Shown in pieces: positions 1 through 8,628 of a DNA stretch of 64,000 nt. The notes beneath the pieces are model-generated. The model made no database searches. It was not told the DNA's origin and saw only the letters and a list, made by a program, of their open reading frames with translations. The position numbers and the translations under genes were made by a program. The stretch lies in contig NZ_CP015449.1 in NCBI RefSeq assembly GCF_003096075.1, forward strand, positions 2,473,001 to 2,537,000, read 5' to 3'. Within the stretch, counting starts at the first letter, position 1; the number at the start of each line of letters is the position of its first letter. The stretch is from Dietzia lutea. Lineage in GTDB: Bacteria; Actinomycetota; Actinomycetes; Mycobacteriales; Mycobacteriaceae.

Positions 1-863
1 GCGTCGTCGAGCACCTCGGCGTGGTCCGCCTCAGGGGCGACCACCAGGTGGACGGTCCCCACGTCCATCCCGGACGTAAGGGTCCACAGGTGGAGGTCGT
101 GCACCTCCCTCACGTCGCGCAGGTCGCCGAGCCGGGCCTCGACCGCGACGGGCTCGACACCGGCCGGGGCGTGCTGGGCGAGGACGGCGAGCACCTGCCG
201 GCCGAGCGCCACCGCGCGGACCACGATGAACACGGCGATCGCCACGGCCACCACGAGATCCCAGACCGTCGACCCGGTGGTGCGTATCAGCAGCGCGGCC
301 GCGATCACCCCGACCGACCCGGCGGCGTCGGCGAGGACCTCGAGGTAGGCGCCGCGTACCGCGAGGCTCTCGTCGGATCCGCTACGGAGCAGCAGGAGGG
401 AGATGACGTTGACGACCAGGCCGAGCACGCCGACGAGGAGCATCGTCCCGGTGGCGACGGCCGCCTCGGAGCCGAGGCGGCCGAGCGCCTCGACCAGGAC
501 GTAGACGCCCATTCCGAGCATGATGAGCACGGCGAGGCCGGAGGCGAAGATCTCCACGCGGTAGCGGCCGAACGTCCGGCGGCCGGTGGAGTCGGGGCGG
601 GTCGCGATGATCGTCGCGAGAAGAGCCGCGCCGAGCGCGACGACGTCGGCCCCCATGTGGCCGGCGTCGGAGAGCAGGGCGAGGGAGCCGGAGACCAGGC
701 CGGCGACCAGTTCGACGACGAAGAACGCCGCCGTCAGCGCGAACGCGATCGCCAGCCTGGCGCGGTGCCGTTCACCGGCATGTCCGGCGGGGCGGGCGAG
801 TGTGTGTCCCGGGCCGTGACCGCCGTGTGCGCCGTGTGCACCGTGCGTGTGACCGACTCCCAT
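1..863 (-). CDS. CDF-family cation efflux transporter (partial, C-terminus beyond the left edge)
   Basis: The gene reads leftward and leaves the window, so only the first 287 codons are present. The N-terminus is His-rich (HTHGAHGAHGGHG within residues 5-17), typical of cytosolic metal-gathering tails of zinc or cobalt exporters. Transmembrane helices start near residue 37. The TM2 metal site is HMGAD (H69, D73). The TM5 site reads EVLAD (E175, D179), so Glu replaces the usual first His. The visible end lies in the cytosolic C-terminal domain. The family exchanges divalent metal for protons at the membrane. ATG at 861-863 was chosen because the His-rich tail follows it directly. A metal-sensor-like palindrome lies 18 bases upstream. 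The substrate metal cannot be decided. Confidence 0.9.
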   Translation of the reverse strand, partial: MGVGHTHGAHGAHGGHGPGHTLARPAGHAGERHRARLAIAFALTAAFFVVELVAGLVSGSLALLSDAGHMGADVVALGAALLATIIATRPDSTGRRTFGRYRVEIFASGLAVLIMLGMGVYVLVEALGRLGSEAAVATGTMLLVGVLGLVVNVISLLLLRSGSDESLAVRGAYLEVLADAAGSVGVIAAALLIRTTGSTVWDLVVAVAIAVFIVVRAVALGRQVLAVLAQHAPAGVEPVAVEARLGDLRDVREVHDLHLWTLTSGMDVGTVHLVVAPEADHAEVLDD

Positions 864-881
864 CCGACGACCCTCTCTGAT

Positions 882-901
882 ATATGCACCAATGCGCATA
901 T
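882..901. promoter_or_regulatory. palindromic operator in front of the cation efflux gene
   Basis: The arms are ATATGC and GCATAT, separated by 8 bases; 7 of 8 positions pair if the arms are extended to ATATGCRC. The A+T-rich palindrome stands out in this GC-rich sequence and sits 18 bases before the efflux gene start. Its form resembles operators of ArsR/SmtB metal sensors that control CDF exporters. No such regulator is in the window, so it would have to act from elsewhere. The regulator assignment is inference. Confidence 0.6.
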
Positions 902-933
902 TCTAACCAGTAGGGCGCGGGGTCTCAAGGACG

Positions 934-3900
934 TCAGCGCCGGATACGGAGCCCCTTAGGCGTGATGCCGAAGCCCGCCGCCTCGAACGCGGCGGCGTGT
1001 GGCGAGCCGTGCACGGGCTCTCCGCCCAGCGTGGTCACGGTCAACGGCCCGACCGCTCCCGCGCGGACGGCGTCGACGAGCGCACCCGCGGCGAGAGGCA
1101 CCGCACCGGTGCGGTCGTCGAAGACGAGGACGGTGCGTCCGCCGCGTTCCACGAACAGCACGCAGATCCCGTCGACCAGCACCACGAGAGCGCCCGCCTT
1201 CCGGCCGGGCCGGTGACCCGAGCCGCCCGCGACCGCCGCGGCGCCAGCGCTGGGGACGGCGGTCGGCCAGGGCAGCGCGGCGCCGTAGGGGTTGGCGGGG
1301 TCGGTGGCGGCGAGGACCCGGACGGTGGGTTCGTCGGTGCCGGAGGGCCAGTGGGCGTCGTCGGCGGTGTCGTCGAACGTGCGCAGTCGGTCGATGGTGT
1401 TGCCGGCCGCGAACTGCGCGGCGCCGAGGCCGTCGACGAAGTACCCGCGGCGACAGCGGCCCGAGTCCTCCATCTGCGCCAGCACCTTGTACACGGCGGC
1501 GAACCCGCCGGGTATCTCCTCGGCCTCGACCGCGCCCCGGGTGACGACGCCGTGGCGTAGCAGGAGGGTCTCGGCCCAGGCGTGCGCCCGCAGCGTGGCG
1601 TCGGTGATCGACTCCGGGACGAGGGACCAGCGGCCCGCCAGCACGGGTGGCGTCCTCGTCCCCGCGGCGACAGCACCGTTGAGCTGCGCCATCGCGGTGC
1701 GGCCGAACCGGGCGCGCCGTGGGCGGGCGGAGGCGCGGGGCGACCGGTGCGCGGTCCCCGACCCCGACGAGCCGCCGCCGGCGAGCACCGCGCGCAGCGG
1801 TGCGAGCGTGTCGTTGGTGACGACGCCGTCCCACACCAGGTCCCAGAGCGCGTCGCGCACCGCGGACTCGGTGACGGTCGGCGCGGTGTCAGTGGGCGCG
1901 GTGTCAGTGGGCGCGGTGTCAGTGGGCGCGGTGTCAGTGGGGACGGGGTCGGTGGGGGCGGTGAGTGCGTTCTTGACCGCGGTGACGATGTCGCGGAAGA
2001 ACAAGGCTCCGCCGCGCAGGGAGTCGACGACGGCGAGGTGGACCGGCCCCTCCGGCTGCGGTCGCTCCAGGGGCAGGGTGGCGCCGGCGGAATCGGCCGG
2101 GTGCAGGGAGACCCAGCCGTCGCGGGATCCGGCACGTCCGCGCCCGCTCCAGATGACCTCTCCCCCGGCCAGGAGTTCGTCGAGCATCGCCGGGGAGTAG
2201 TCGCTCACCCGGGGCGCCAGGACGAGCGGTTCGAGGGCGGAGGCGGGAAGCGCGAGCCCGTCGAGTTGCTCGATCACCGCGAGCAACCCGTCGACGCCGG
2301 ATTCGGCGCCACCCGAGCCCAGGCTCTGCCACCCGGGCAGGAAGCGGCCCAGCGCGGAGTGGGATACCGGCTCGATCTGCGAGCGCAGCGCGGCCAGTGA
2401 CCGGCGGCGGATGTGGCGCAGCACCTCGGCGTCGCACCACTCGGGCCCCGTCGCGCCGGGGCGGAACTCACCGGCCAGCAGAGTGCCGGAGGAGGTGAGC
2501 CTGTCGAGCACGCCGCGAGCGACCGCCACGCCGAGTCCGAATCGCTCGGCGACCGCCTCGACCGAGAAGGGGCCGTGGGTGCGTGCGTAGCGGCGGATCA
2601 GCTCGCCCAGCGGGTCGTCGACGTCGCCGAGGAAGGCCGACGGCACGCCGGGCGGGGGCGGGACGCCGAGGCCGTCGCGGAGCCGGGCCACGTCCTCGAC
2701 CCCGGCCCACCAGCTGCGGCCGGAGTGCTCCACCGGGACGATCCGCCACGTCCGGGCCAACTCGTCGAGCCAGCCCGGGACGGCGTCGGGATCGGCGGAC
2801 CGTTCGGTGATCTCGTCGACGGTGAGCGGGCCGAGCAGCCGGAGCAGGTCGACCACCGCCTCGGCGTCGCGCGCCGCGCGCTCGGGCTCGAGGTGCTGCA
2901 GGCGTCGTTCGATCGAGTCGAGCACCGCTACGTCGAGCAGTTCGCGCAGCTCGACTCGGCCCAGCAGCTGACCGAGCAGGCCGGGATCGATGCTCAGTGC
3001 GGCGGCCCGCTTCTCGGCGAGCGGGGAGTCGCCCTCGTAGAGGAAGGCGCCGACGTAGTCGAAGAGGAGCGACTGGGCGAACGGCGAGGCGCCGGGCGTG
3101 TCCACCTCGACGATCCGCACGCTGCGCGACTCGATCTCCCCCAGCAGACGCTCGAGCGCGGGCACGTCGTAGACGTCCTGGAGGCACTCCCGCACCGCCT
3201 CGAGGATCATTGGGAAGTCCGGATAACTCCGCGCGACGTCGAGCAGCTGCGCGGACTTCTGACGCTGCTGCCACAGCGGGGCCCGTCGGCCCGGATCCAG
3301 TCGGGGGAACAGCAGGGCGCGCGCGGAACACTCGCGGAAGCGTGAGGCGAACAGCGCCGACCCGCCCACGTGCCGGGTCACCAGATCGACCGCCTCCTCC
3401 GCGCCGATCGCGAACGTCTCGGCTCCCGGGCGCGCGCCCCCCTCGCCGTCGTCACCCGTGTCGGGGACCCGGAGGATGATGCCGTCGTCGGACACCACCG
3501 GCACCGCGTCGAAGCCGTGCGCGGCGGCCAGCCGGGCGCGCACCGCCTCCGCCCACGGCCAGTGCACCCGCGCGCCGAACGGCGAGTGCAGCACGATCCG
3601 CCAGTCCCCCACCTCGTCGCGGAACCGCTCCACGACCAAGGTCGTGTCGCTGGGCACGTGGCCGGTCGCCTCGCGCTGATCGGCCAGGTACCGCCGGAGG
3701 TTTGCGGCGGCGTAGGCGTCGAGGCCGGCGGCGTCCAGGCGCGCGGTGACCTCCGCCTCCGACCCGGCCGACACCTCGCGCAGGAATCCGCCGAGCGCGC
3801 GGCCGAGTTCAGCGGGACGGCCCTGGTCGTCGCCCAGCCAGAACGGCAGCCGGCCCGTGCCGCCGGGCGCGGGAGAGACCAGCACGCGGTCGTGGGTGAT

Positions 3901-5655
3901 CTCCTCGACGCGCCAGCTGGAGGCCCCGAGCGCGAAGACGTCACCGACCCGCGACTCGTAGACCATCTCCTCGTCCAGTTCGCCGACGCGGGTGGCCTTC
4001 TCCCCCACCATGAACACGCCGAACAGGCCGCGGTCCGGGATCGTGCCGCCGGAGGTGACGGCCAGCCGCTGGGCGCCGGGGCGGCCGGTGAGGGTGCCGG
4101 CGTCGCGGTCCCACACCAGCCGCGGTTTGAGCTCCGCGAAGTCCGCGGACGGGTACTTGCCGGCGAGCATGTCGAGGGTGGCCTCGAACGCCGACCGCGG
4201 CAGCCCGGCGTACGGGGCCGTGCGCCGGACGGCCGAGAACCACTCCTCCACGTCGATGGGCTCGAGCGCGCACGCGGCCACCGTCTGCTGCGCCAGCACG
4301 TCGAGCGGGTTGGCGATCACCGTGAGTCCCTCGATCGCGCCGGCGAGCATCCGCTCGACCGTCACCGCGCTGTGCACGAGGTCAGCGCGGTGCTTGGGGT
4401 AGACCACGGCCCGCGACACCTCACCGACCTGGTGTCCCGCGCGGCCCACGCGCTGCAGCCCCGAGGCCACCGACGGCGGGGACTCGACCTGCACGACCAG
4501 GTCCACCGCTCCCATGTCGATACCCAGCTCGAGCGAGGAGGTCGCCACCACCGCGCGGAGCCGGCCCGATTTGAGTGCGTCCTCGATGATCGCCCGGCGT
4601 TCCTTGGACACCGACCCGTGGTGGGCCATGGCCAGTTCCGGCGGCGCCCCGCGCGAGACCTCCGACGGCACCATGAGCTGCGCGGGCGGCCGGGCGGGGG
4701 GCTCGGGGAGCGACCCGGGGTCAGTGTCCTCGGCGTAGATCTCGTTGAGCCGGGCGGTGAGCCGCTCGGCCAGGCGCCGGGAGTTGACGAACACGATGGT
4801 CGAGCGGTGGGCGGCCACGAGGTCCACGACCTGACGCTCCACGTGCGGCCAGATGGAGCCCTGACCCGGCGTGCCGGGCGGCGCGGTGACCTCCGGGGCC
4901 GACGAGGACAGGTCCGCCATGTCCTCCACCGGCACGCGCACCGAGAGCTCGAAGCCCTTGTCCGACCCGGGCGCCACGATCGTGGTCGGCCGCTCCCCCG
5001 CGAGGAAGCGGGCGACCTCGCTGTGCGGCCGCACCGTCGCCGACAGCCCGACCCGCTGCGCGGGCGTGTCGAGCAGCTCGTCCAGCCGCTCGAGGCTCAG
5101 GGCGAGATGCGCCCCGCGTTTGCTGCCGGCGACCGCGTGGATCTCGTCGATGATGACCGTGTCCACCGTGGCGAGGGTCTCCCGCGCCGCGGAGGTGAGG
5201 AGCAGAAACAGCGACTCCGGGGTGGTCACGAGGATGTGCGGCGGCCGGGCGCGCTGGCGGCGACGCTCGTCCGGCGGGGTGTCACCGGTGCGGATCCCGA
5301 CGGTGACGTCCGGCGTCGGCACCCCCATCGACGCGGCCTCGCGGGCAATGCCGGCGAGCGGCGCGCGCAGGTTGCGCTCGACGTCCACCGCGAGCGCCTT
5401 GAGCGGCGATATGTAGAGGACACGGGTGCCGGGGCCGGGGTCCGGCGCGCCGTCCCGGTCGCCCAGGAGCAACCCGTCGAGCGCGGCGAGGAACGCCGAC
5501 AGGGTCTTGCCCGAACCGGTGGGCGCCACGACCAGGGTGTGCGATCCGCCGGCGAGCGCGGTCCACGCCCCCTCCTGGGCGGCGGTGGGCGCGTCGAACG
5601 CGCCTCGGAACCAGGAGGCGGTGGCCGGGTGGAACCGGTCCAGGGCGGCGGGCAT
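934..5655 (-). CDS. lhr: Lhr-type ATP-dependent helicase (large helicase-related protein)
   Basis: This protein of 1573 residues is a superfamily 2 DNA helicase of the Lhr family, a 3'-5' DNA translocase implicated in DNA repair. Walker A APTGSGKT lies near residues 43-50, and the DEIH box (VIIDEIHAVAG) follows about 115 residues later. The motif VGRAGHQVG (motif VI) closes the helicase core, after which come the winged-helix and Lhr-core regions and a long C-terminal extension, as in full-length mycobacterial Lhr (about 1500 residues). ATG 5655 was chosen because MPAALDRFHP begins the conserved N-terminus; a longer frame upstream would run into the divergent cysQ. A short Pro-Thr-Asp repeat near residues 1234-1258 is encoded by a 15-bp minisatellite. 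The gene is likely monocistronic. Confidence 0.95.
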   Translation of the reverse strand: MPAALDRFHPATASWFRGAFDAPTAAQEGAWTALAGGSHTLVVAPTGSGKTLSAFLAALDGLLLGDRDGAPDPGPGTRVLYISPLKALAVDVERNLRAPLAGIAREAASMGVPTPDVTVGIRTGDTPPDERRRQRARPPHILVTTPESLFLLLTSAARETLATVDTVIIDEIHAVAGSKRGAHLALSLERLDELLDTPAQRVGLSATVRPHSEVARFLAGERPTTIVAPGSDKGFELSVRVPVEDMADLSSSAPEVTAPPGTPGQGSIWPHVERQVVDLVAAHRSTIVFVNSRRLAERLTARLNEIYAEDTDPGSLPEPPARPPAQLMVPSEVSRGAPPELAMAHHGSVSKERRAIIEDALKSGRLRAVVATSSLELGIDMGAVDLVVQVESPPSVASGLQRVGRAGHQVGEVSRAVVYPKHRADLVHSAVTVERMLAGAIEGLTVIANPLDVLAQQTVAACALEPIDVEEWFSAVRRTAPYAGLPRSAFEATLDMLAGKYPSADFAELKPRLVWDRDAGTLTGRPGAQRLAVTSGGTIPDRGLFGVFMVGEKATRVGELDEEMVYESRVGDVFALGASSWRVEEITHDRVLVSPAPGGTGRLPFWLGDDQGRPAELGRALGGFLREVSAGSEAEVTARLDAAGLDAYAAANLRRYLADQREATGHVPSDTTLVVERFRDEVGDWRIVLHSPFGARVHWPWAEAVRARLAAAHGFDAVPVVSDDGIILRVPDTGDDGEGGARPGAETFAIGAEEAVDLVTRHVGGSALFASRFRECSARALLFPRLDPGRRAPLWQQRQKSAQLLDVARSYPDFPMILEAVRECLQDVYDVPALERLLGEIESRSVRIVEVDTPGASPFAQSLLFDYVGAFLYEGDSPLAEKRAAALSIDPGLLGQLLGRVELRELLDVAVLDSIERRLQHLEPERAARDAEAVVDLLRLLGPLTVDEITERSADPDAVPGWLDELARTWRIVPVEHSGRSWWAGVEDVARLRDGLGVPPPPGVPSAFLGDVDDPLGELIRRYARTHGPFSVEAVAERFGLGVAVARGVLDRLTSSGTLLAGEFRPGATGPEWCDAEVLRHIRRRSLAALRSQIEPVSHSALGRFLPGWQSLGSGGAESGVDGLLAVIEQLDGLALPASALEPLVLAPRVSDYSPAMLDELLAGGEVIWSGRGRAGSRDGWVSLHPADSAGATLPLERPQPEGPVHLAVVDSLRGGALFFRDIVTAVKNALTAPTDPVPTDTAPTDTAPTDTAPTDTAPTVTESAVRDALWDLVWDGVVTNDTLAPLRAVLAGGGSSGSGTAHRSPRASARPRRARFGRTAMAQLNGAVAAGTRTPPVLAGRWSLVPESITDATLRAHAWAETLLLRHGVVTRGAVEAEEIPGGFAAVYKVLAQMEDSGRCRRGYFVDGLGAAQFAAGNTIDRLRTFDDTADDAHWPSGTDEPTVRVLAATDPANPYGAALPWPTAVPSAGAAAVAGGSGHRPGRKAGALVVLVDGICVLFVERGGRTVLVFDDRTGAVPLAAGALVDAVRAGAVGPLTVTTLGGEPVHGSPHAAAFEAAGFGITPKGLRIRR
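1881..1955. repeat. 15-bp coding minisatellite inside lhr
   Basis: Four perfect head-to-tail copies of a 15-bp unit (plus-strand gcgcggtgtcagtgg) fill 1881-1940, and a degenerate fifth copy ends at 1955. The unit encodes the pentapeptide DTAPT on the minus strand, so changes in copy number keep the frame. It lies in a linker of the C-terminal extension, away from the helicase motifs. Confidence 0.95.
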
Positions 5656-5666
5656 GAACTCATGAT

Positions 5667-5712
5667 GGCCTACGCCTACGACAGGGCGGCCTACGACGGG
5701 CTGGCCTACGAC
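5667..5712. repeat. short direct repeats between lhr and cysQ
   Basis: The unit gcctacgac, mostly preceded by g, occurs three times at 15-bp spacing, with an extra gcctac at the left end. The repeats fall just upstream of the lhr start and 40 bases before cysQ, in the divergent promoter region. I see no clear -10/-35 pair here. They may be a degenerate minisatellite or a tandem binding site. Confidence 0.6.
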
Positions 5713-5751
5713 ACAGGCCGCCGCGCGCCGCGTGCTCCGTAGAGTGAGGGC

Positions 5752-6492
5752 ATGCGCGAACTCAGCGACCACGACCTGGCCCACCACCTCGCCACGGGTA
5801 TCGGGGACATCGTCCGGGGCACCCGGGCCGGCGGGTTGCTGCACGGGCGGTCACTCGCGCGGGTCGCCAACGAGGTCGCCCAGAACTGGACCGACGAGGT
5901 GCTCGCGGTGCACCGGCCGGACGACGGCACCCTGTCGGAGGGCGTCACCGACGACCTGAGCCGCCTGGACAAGTCGCGCGTGTGGATCATCGACGTGATC
6001 GACGGGACCAAGGAGTTCTCGACCGGCCGCTCGGACTGGTCGGTGCACGTGGCGCTCGTGGTGGACGGCCGGCCCGCCCTCGCCTCGGTGGGTCTGCCCG
6101 ACTCGGGCAGGGTGTTCCGGTCGGACCAGGTCGACCACGTCGACGGTCCCAGCTCCGGCACGATGGTGATCAGCCGCAACAACCCGCCGGCCGGCGTGCA
6201 CGATATCGCCGACGAGCTCGGGCTGCGCGTGCGTCCGATGGGCTCCGCCGGGGCCAAGATGCTCTCGGTGCTGCTCGGCGACGCCGACGTCTATCTCCAC
6301 GCCGGCGGGCAGTACGAGTGGGACCAGGCCGCGCCGGTCGCGGTGGCGCTGGCGTCCGGGTTGCACGCGTCCCGACCCGACGGCTCGCCGATCGAGTTCA
6401 ACAAGTCCGACGCCCACTCCCCGGACATCCTCGTGTGCCGACCGGATCTCACGGAGAAGGTGCTGGCCGCCACGGCGGGCTGGTCGGTGTGA
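5752..6492 (+). CDS. cysQ: 3'(2'),5'-bisphosphate nucleotidase CysQ (inositol monophosphatase superfamily)
   Basis: The 246-residue protein matches the mycobacterial CysQ pattern. CysQ hydrolyses PAP made during sulfate assimilation and often has inositol-phosphatase side activity. The metal-binding loop is WIIDVIDGTKEF (D81, D84), where the family usually has DPLDGT. The upstream acidic motif is LSEG (E63), where relatives have SEE, so its second Glu is lost. The third metal ligand is D191 in YEWDQAAP. SAGAK and the HAGGQYEWD block are well conserved. The ATG at 5752 gives the conserved N-terminus. A 20-bp tandem repeat starts at its stop codon. The gene runs in the same direction as thyA-dfrA, with 82 bases between. 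Confidence 0.9.
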   Translation: MRELSDHDLAHHLATGIGDIVRGTRAGGLLHGRSLARVANEVAQNWTDEVLAVHRPDDGTLSEGVTDDLSRLDKSRVWIIDVIDGTKEFSTGRSDWSVHVALVVDGRPALASVGLPDSGRVFRSDQVDHVDGPSSGTMVISRNNPPAGVHDIADELGLRVRPMGSAGAKMLSVLLGDADVYLHAGGQYEWDQAAPVAVALASGLHASRPDGSPIEFNKSDAHSPDILVCRPDLTEKVLAATAGWSV

Positions 6493-6546
6493 ACGGAGTG
6501 GGTCGGTATGAGCTTTAGTGGGTCGGTGTGAGCTTCAATGGGTCGG
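6480..6546. repeat. 20-bp tandem repeat across the cysQ stop and thyA leader
   Basis: The unit gggtcggtrtgagcttyart is repeated with period 20: a diverged copy at 6480-6499 contains the cysQ stop, near-identical copies lie at 6500-6519 and 6520-6539, and a partial copy runs to 6546. It ends 28 bases before the thyA start. Confidence 0.9.
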
Positions 6547-6574
6547 CCCCCGGATTTTCAGTAGACTCCGCCTC

Positions 6575-7375
6575 ATGACCGTCCCCACCCCGTACGAGGA
6601 TCTGCTCCGGCTCGTCCTGGAAGAGGGCACCCCGAAGGCGGATCGCACGGGAACGGGCACGCGGAGCCTGTTCGGTCACCAGATCAGGTACGACCTCGCC
6701 GCCGGGTTCCCGCTCCTCACCACCAAGCGCGTGCATTTCAAATCGGTCGCCTACGAGCTGCTGTGGTTCCTGCGCGGTGACTCCAACGTGCGGTGGCTGC
6801 AGGACCACGGCGTGAGCATCTGGGACGAGTGGGCGGACGAGGCCGGCGAGCTCGGCCCCGTCTACGGCGTCCAGTGGCGGTCGTGGCCGACCCCGGACGG
6901 CCGGCACATCGACCAGATCGCGGCGGCCGTCGACCTGCTCCGTACGGACCCGGATTCGCGGCGCAACATCGTCAGCGCGTGGAACGTCAGCGAGCTCTCG
7001 AATATGGCGCTGCCGCCGTGTCACCTGCTGTTCCAGTTTTACGTGGCCGACGGCAAGCTCAGCTGCCAGCTCTACCAGCGCAGCGCCGACCTCTTCCTGG
7101 GCGTGCCGTTCAACATCGCCTCGTACTCCCTGCTCACGCACATGGTCGCCCAGCAGGTGGGCCTCGAGGTGGGCGAGTTCATCTGGACCGGCGGGGACTG
7201 CCACATCTACGACAACCACGTCGAGCAGGTGCGCACCCAGCTGGAGCGCGAGCCGTACCCCTACCCGGAGCTGCGGCTGCGGAAGGCGGAGTCGATCTTC
7301 GACTACCGCTTCGAGGACTTCGAGGTCGTCGGCTACGAGCATCATCCGGGAATCAAGGCCCCGGTCGCCGTCTGA
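6575..7375 (+). CDS. thyA: thymidylate synthase ThyA
   Basis: ThyA (266 residues) methylates dUMP to dTMP using methylenetetrahydrofolate and releases dihydrofolate. The nucleophile is C149 in [10 protein letters not shown]. The phosphate-binding loop TGTGTRS (residues 25-31), the paired arginines DSRRN, the QRSAD-FLG segment and the HIYDNH motif are all present. ATG 6575 gives the expected YEDLL N-terminus; an earlier in-frame start would lie in the upstream repeat. dfrA starts one base after the stop, so the dihydrofolate made here is recycled by the product of the next gene. The length is normal for bacterial ThyA. Confidence 0.98.
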   Translation: MTVPTPYEDLLRLVLEEGTPKADRTGTGTRSLFGHQIRYDLAAGFPLLTTKRVHFKSVAYELLWFLRGDSNVRWLQDHGVSIWDEWADEAGELGPVYGVQWRSWPTPDGRHIDQIAAAVDLLRTDPDSRRNIVSAWNVSELSNMALPPCHLLFQFYVADGKLSCQLYQRSADLFLGVPFNIASYSLLTHMVAQQVGLEVGEFIWTGGDCHIYDNHVEQVRTQLEREPYPYPELRLRKAESIFDYRFEDFEVVGYEHHPGIKAPVAV

Positions 7376-7376
7376 C

Positions 7377-7886
7377 GTGGTCGCCATGGTGTGGGCGCAG
7401 GCCCGCGGCGGCGTGATCGGCGACGGCCGCGACATGCCGTGGCACATCCCCGAGGACCTTGCCTTCTTCAAGCAGGCGACCGTCGGTCGTCCCGTGGTGA
7501 TGGGCCGCGCGACGTGGGACTCCCTGCCGGAGCGGTTCCGCCCCCTACCGGGGCGGCGCAACATCGTGTGCACGCGGGACGCCGGGTGGGCGGCCGACGG
7601 CGCCGAGCGCGCCGGGTCGGTGGGCGCCGCGTTGGCCTCGGCGGGCCACGACGCGGTGGTGATGGGCGGCGGACAGGTCTACGCCGCCGCGCTGCACGCG
7701 GCCGACGAGTGCCTGGTGACCGAGATCGACGCCGACGCCCCCGGGACGGTGCTGGCGCCCACGTTGGACGGGGCGTGGGAGCGGGTGGAGGTCGGCGAGT
7801 GGATCACCGATCCGCGGAGTCGCGTCGACGGGTACGACGACGAGGTGCGGCACCGGCACACCGTGTGGCGTCGCCGGGAGCGCTAG
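7377..7886 (+). CDS. dfrA: dihydrofolate reductase
   Basis: This 169-residue enzyme reduces dihydrofolate to tetrahydrofolate with NADPH. The catalytic acid is D27 in PWHIPED, the same spacing as in the M. tuberculosis enzyme. VVMGRATWDSLP is the NADPH-binding motif, and GGGQVYAAAL is the second cofactor loop. The start is GTG 7377, one base after the thyA stop, so the two are almost certainly cotranscribed and coupled. The 3' end overlaps the convergent DUF1707 gene by 4 bases. It would be the target of antifolates in this organism. Confidence 0.97.
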   Translation: MVAMVWAQARGGVIGDGRDMPWHIPEDLAFFKQATVGRPVVMGRATWDSLPERFRPLPGRRNIVCTRDAGWAADGAERAGSVGAALASAGHDAVVMGGGQVYAAALHAADECLVTEIDADAPGTVLAPTLDGAWERVEVGEWITDPRSRVDGYDDEVRHRHTVWRRRER

Positions 7887-8503
7887 AACCACTTCCAGGT
7901 CTTGGGGATCTTCTCCCCCGCGGCGAGGATCTTGATCTTGGCGCTGGCCATGAAGCCGTTGATCTCGATGTCCAGGTGCGGACCGCCGTGAACCTCGTAG
8001 CGTCCCTCGTCGATCTTGAGATCGGTCATCGTCCGGTTCCCGGTGATCGTGACCGAGACGCCCGGCGGGAGCAACACCCGGGCGTTGGCGGCCCACAGGT
8101 CCAGCTGGAGGTGGGTGCGGGGCCGGTCGACGACGGCCTCGCGGGCGTCGAGGTAGATCTCCCCCATCCACGAGGTGAGCCGGTAGTCGTCCGGCAGCAT
8201 CCACCGCCCCTCGCGCTTGAGGGTGTCGAAGATCGAGGTGGTCTTCTGGCCCTCGTCCACGACGATGGCGGCGCCGGGTCGGGGGGCCGGCGGTCCCGCG
8301 TGGTGCGCGGCGGGCGGGGCGGCCGGGTCGGACCCGGCGGGCAGTCCGCTCAGGGCCACCTCGAGTTCGGCGGGGCAGGTGGCCGCCCAGATCTTGGCGG
8401 CACGGTCGGAGAACTCGGCGAGCGAGAGCTCACCGCGCCCCACCATCGCCTCCAGTCGCCGTTGGGCCAGTGCTCTGGGGTCGTTGTCCTGCTCCGGATC
8501 CAT
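7883..8503 (-). CDS. DUF1707 and LiaF-like cell-envelope response protein
   Basis: The 206-residue protein begins with a DUF1707 domain (residues about 8-50, DPRALAQRRLEAMVGRGELS), a short helical module common in actinobacteria. A Pro/Ala/Gly linker follows (about 52-75). The C-terminal domain (about 85-200) carries beta-strand repeats such as LDLWAANARVLLPPGVSV, resembling the toast-rack C-terminus of LiaF-type cell-wall-stress proteins. No membrane span is visible, so it is probably cytosolic or peripheral. Its function is unknown. ATG 8503 gives the DUF1707 start. A strong hairpin lies just upstream of its promoter region. Confidence 0.8.
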   Translation of the reverse strand: MDPEQDNDPRALAQRRLEAMVGRGELSLAEFSDRAAKIWAATCPAELEVALSGLPAGSDPAAPPAAHHAGPPAPRPGAAIVVDEGQKTTSIFDTLKREGRWMLPDDYRLTSWMGEIYLDAREAVVDRPRTHLQLDLWAANARVLLPPGVSVTITGNRTMTDLKIDEGRYEVHGGPHLDIEINGFMASAKIKILAAGEKIPKTWKWF

Positions 8504-8556
8504 GGCCTCAGATTACCCAGCGACCGGGTTCTCGGCGGGAGGGGCCGGAACGCGAG

Positions 8557-8597
8557 ACCCCGCGGGCCCGCCGGCTGTGCCGGCGTTCCCGCGGGGT
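8557..8597. terminator. GC-rich hairpin terminator after the alcohol dehydrogenase gene
   Basis: Outer arms accccgcggg and cccgcggggt enclose inner arms gccggc/gccggc with a 3-base loop and a small internal loop. It lies 32 bases beyond the stop of the leftward dehydrogenase gene. There is no T-run, as is common for actinobacterial terminators. Confidence 0.75.
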
Positions 8598-8628
8598 GGG
8601 TGTGGGCCCGGATCGTGGGCCGCCGCGC

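Noticed and set aside
3370-5742. Open plus-strand frame of about 790 codons opposite lhr
   Set aside because: It is a GC-driven shadow of lhr with no start signal and no recognisable fold.
5656-5844. N-terminal extension of lhr to 5844
   Set aside because: It would overlap the divergent cysQ start and adds only repeat-encoded VVGQP/VVGRP residues before the conserved MPAALDRF start.
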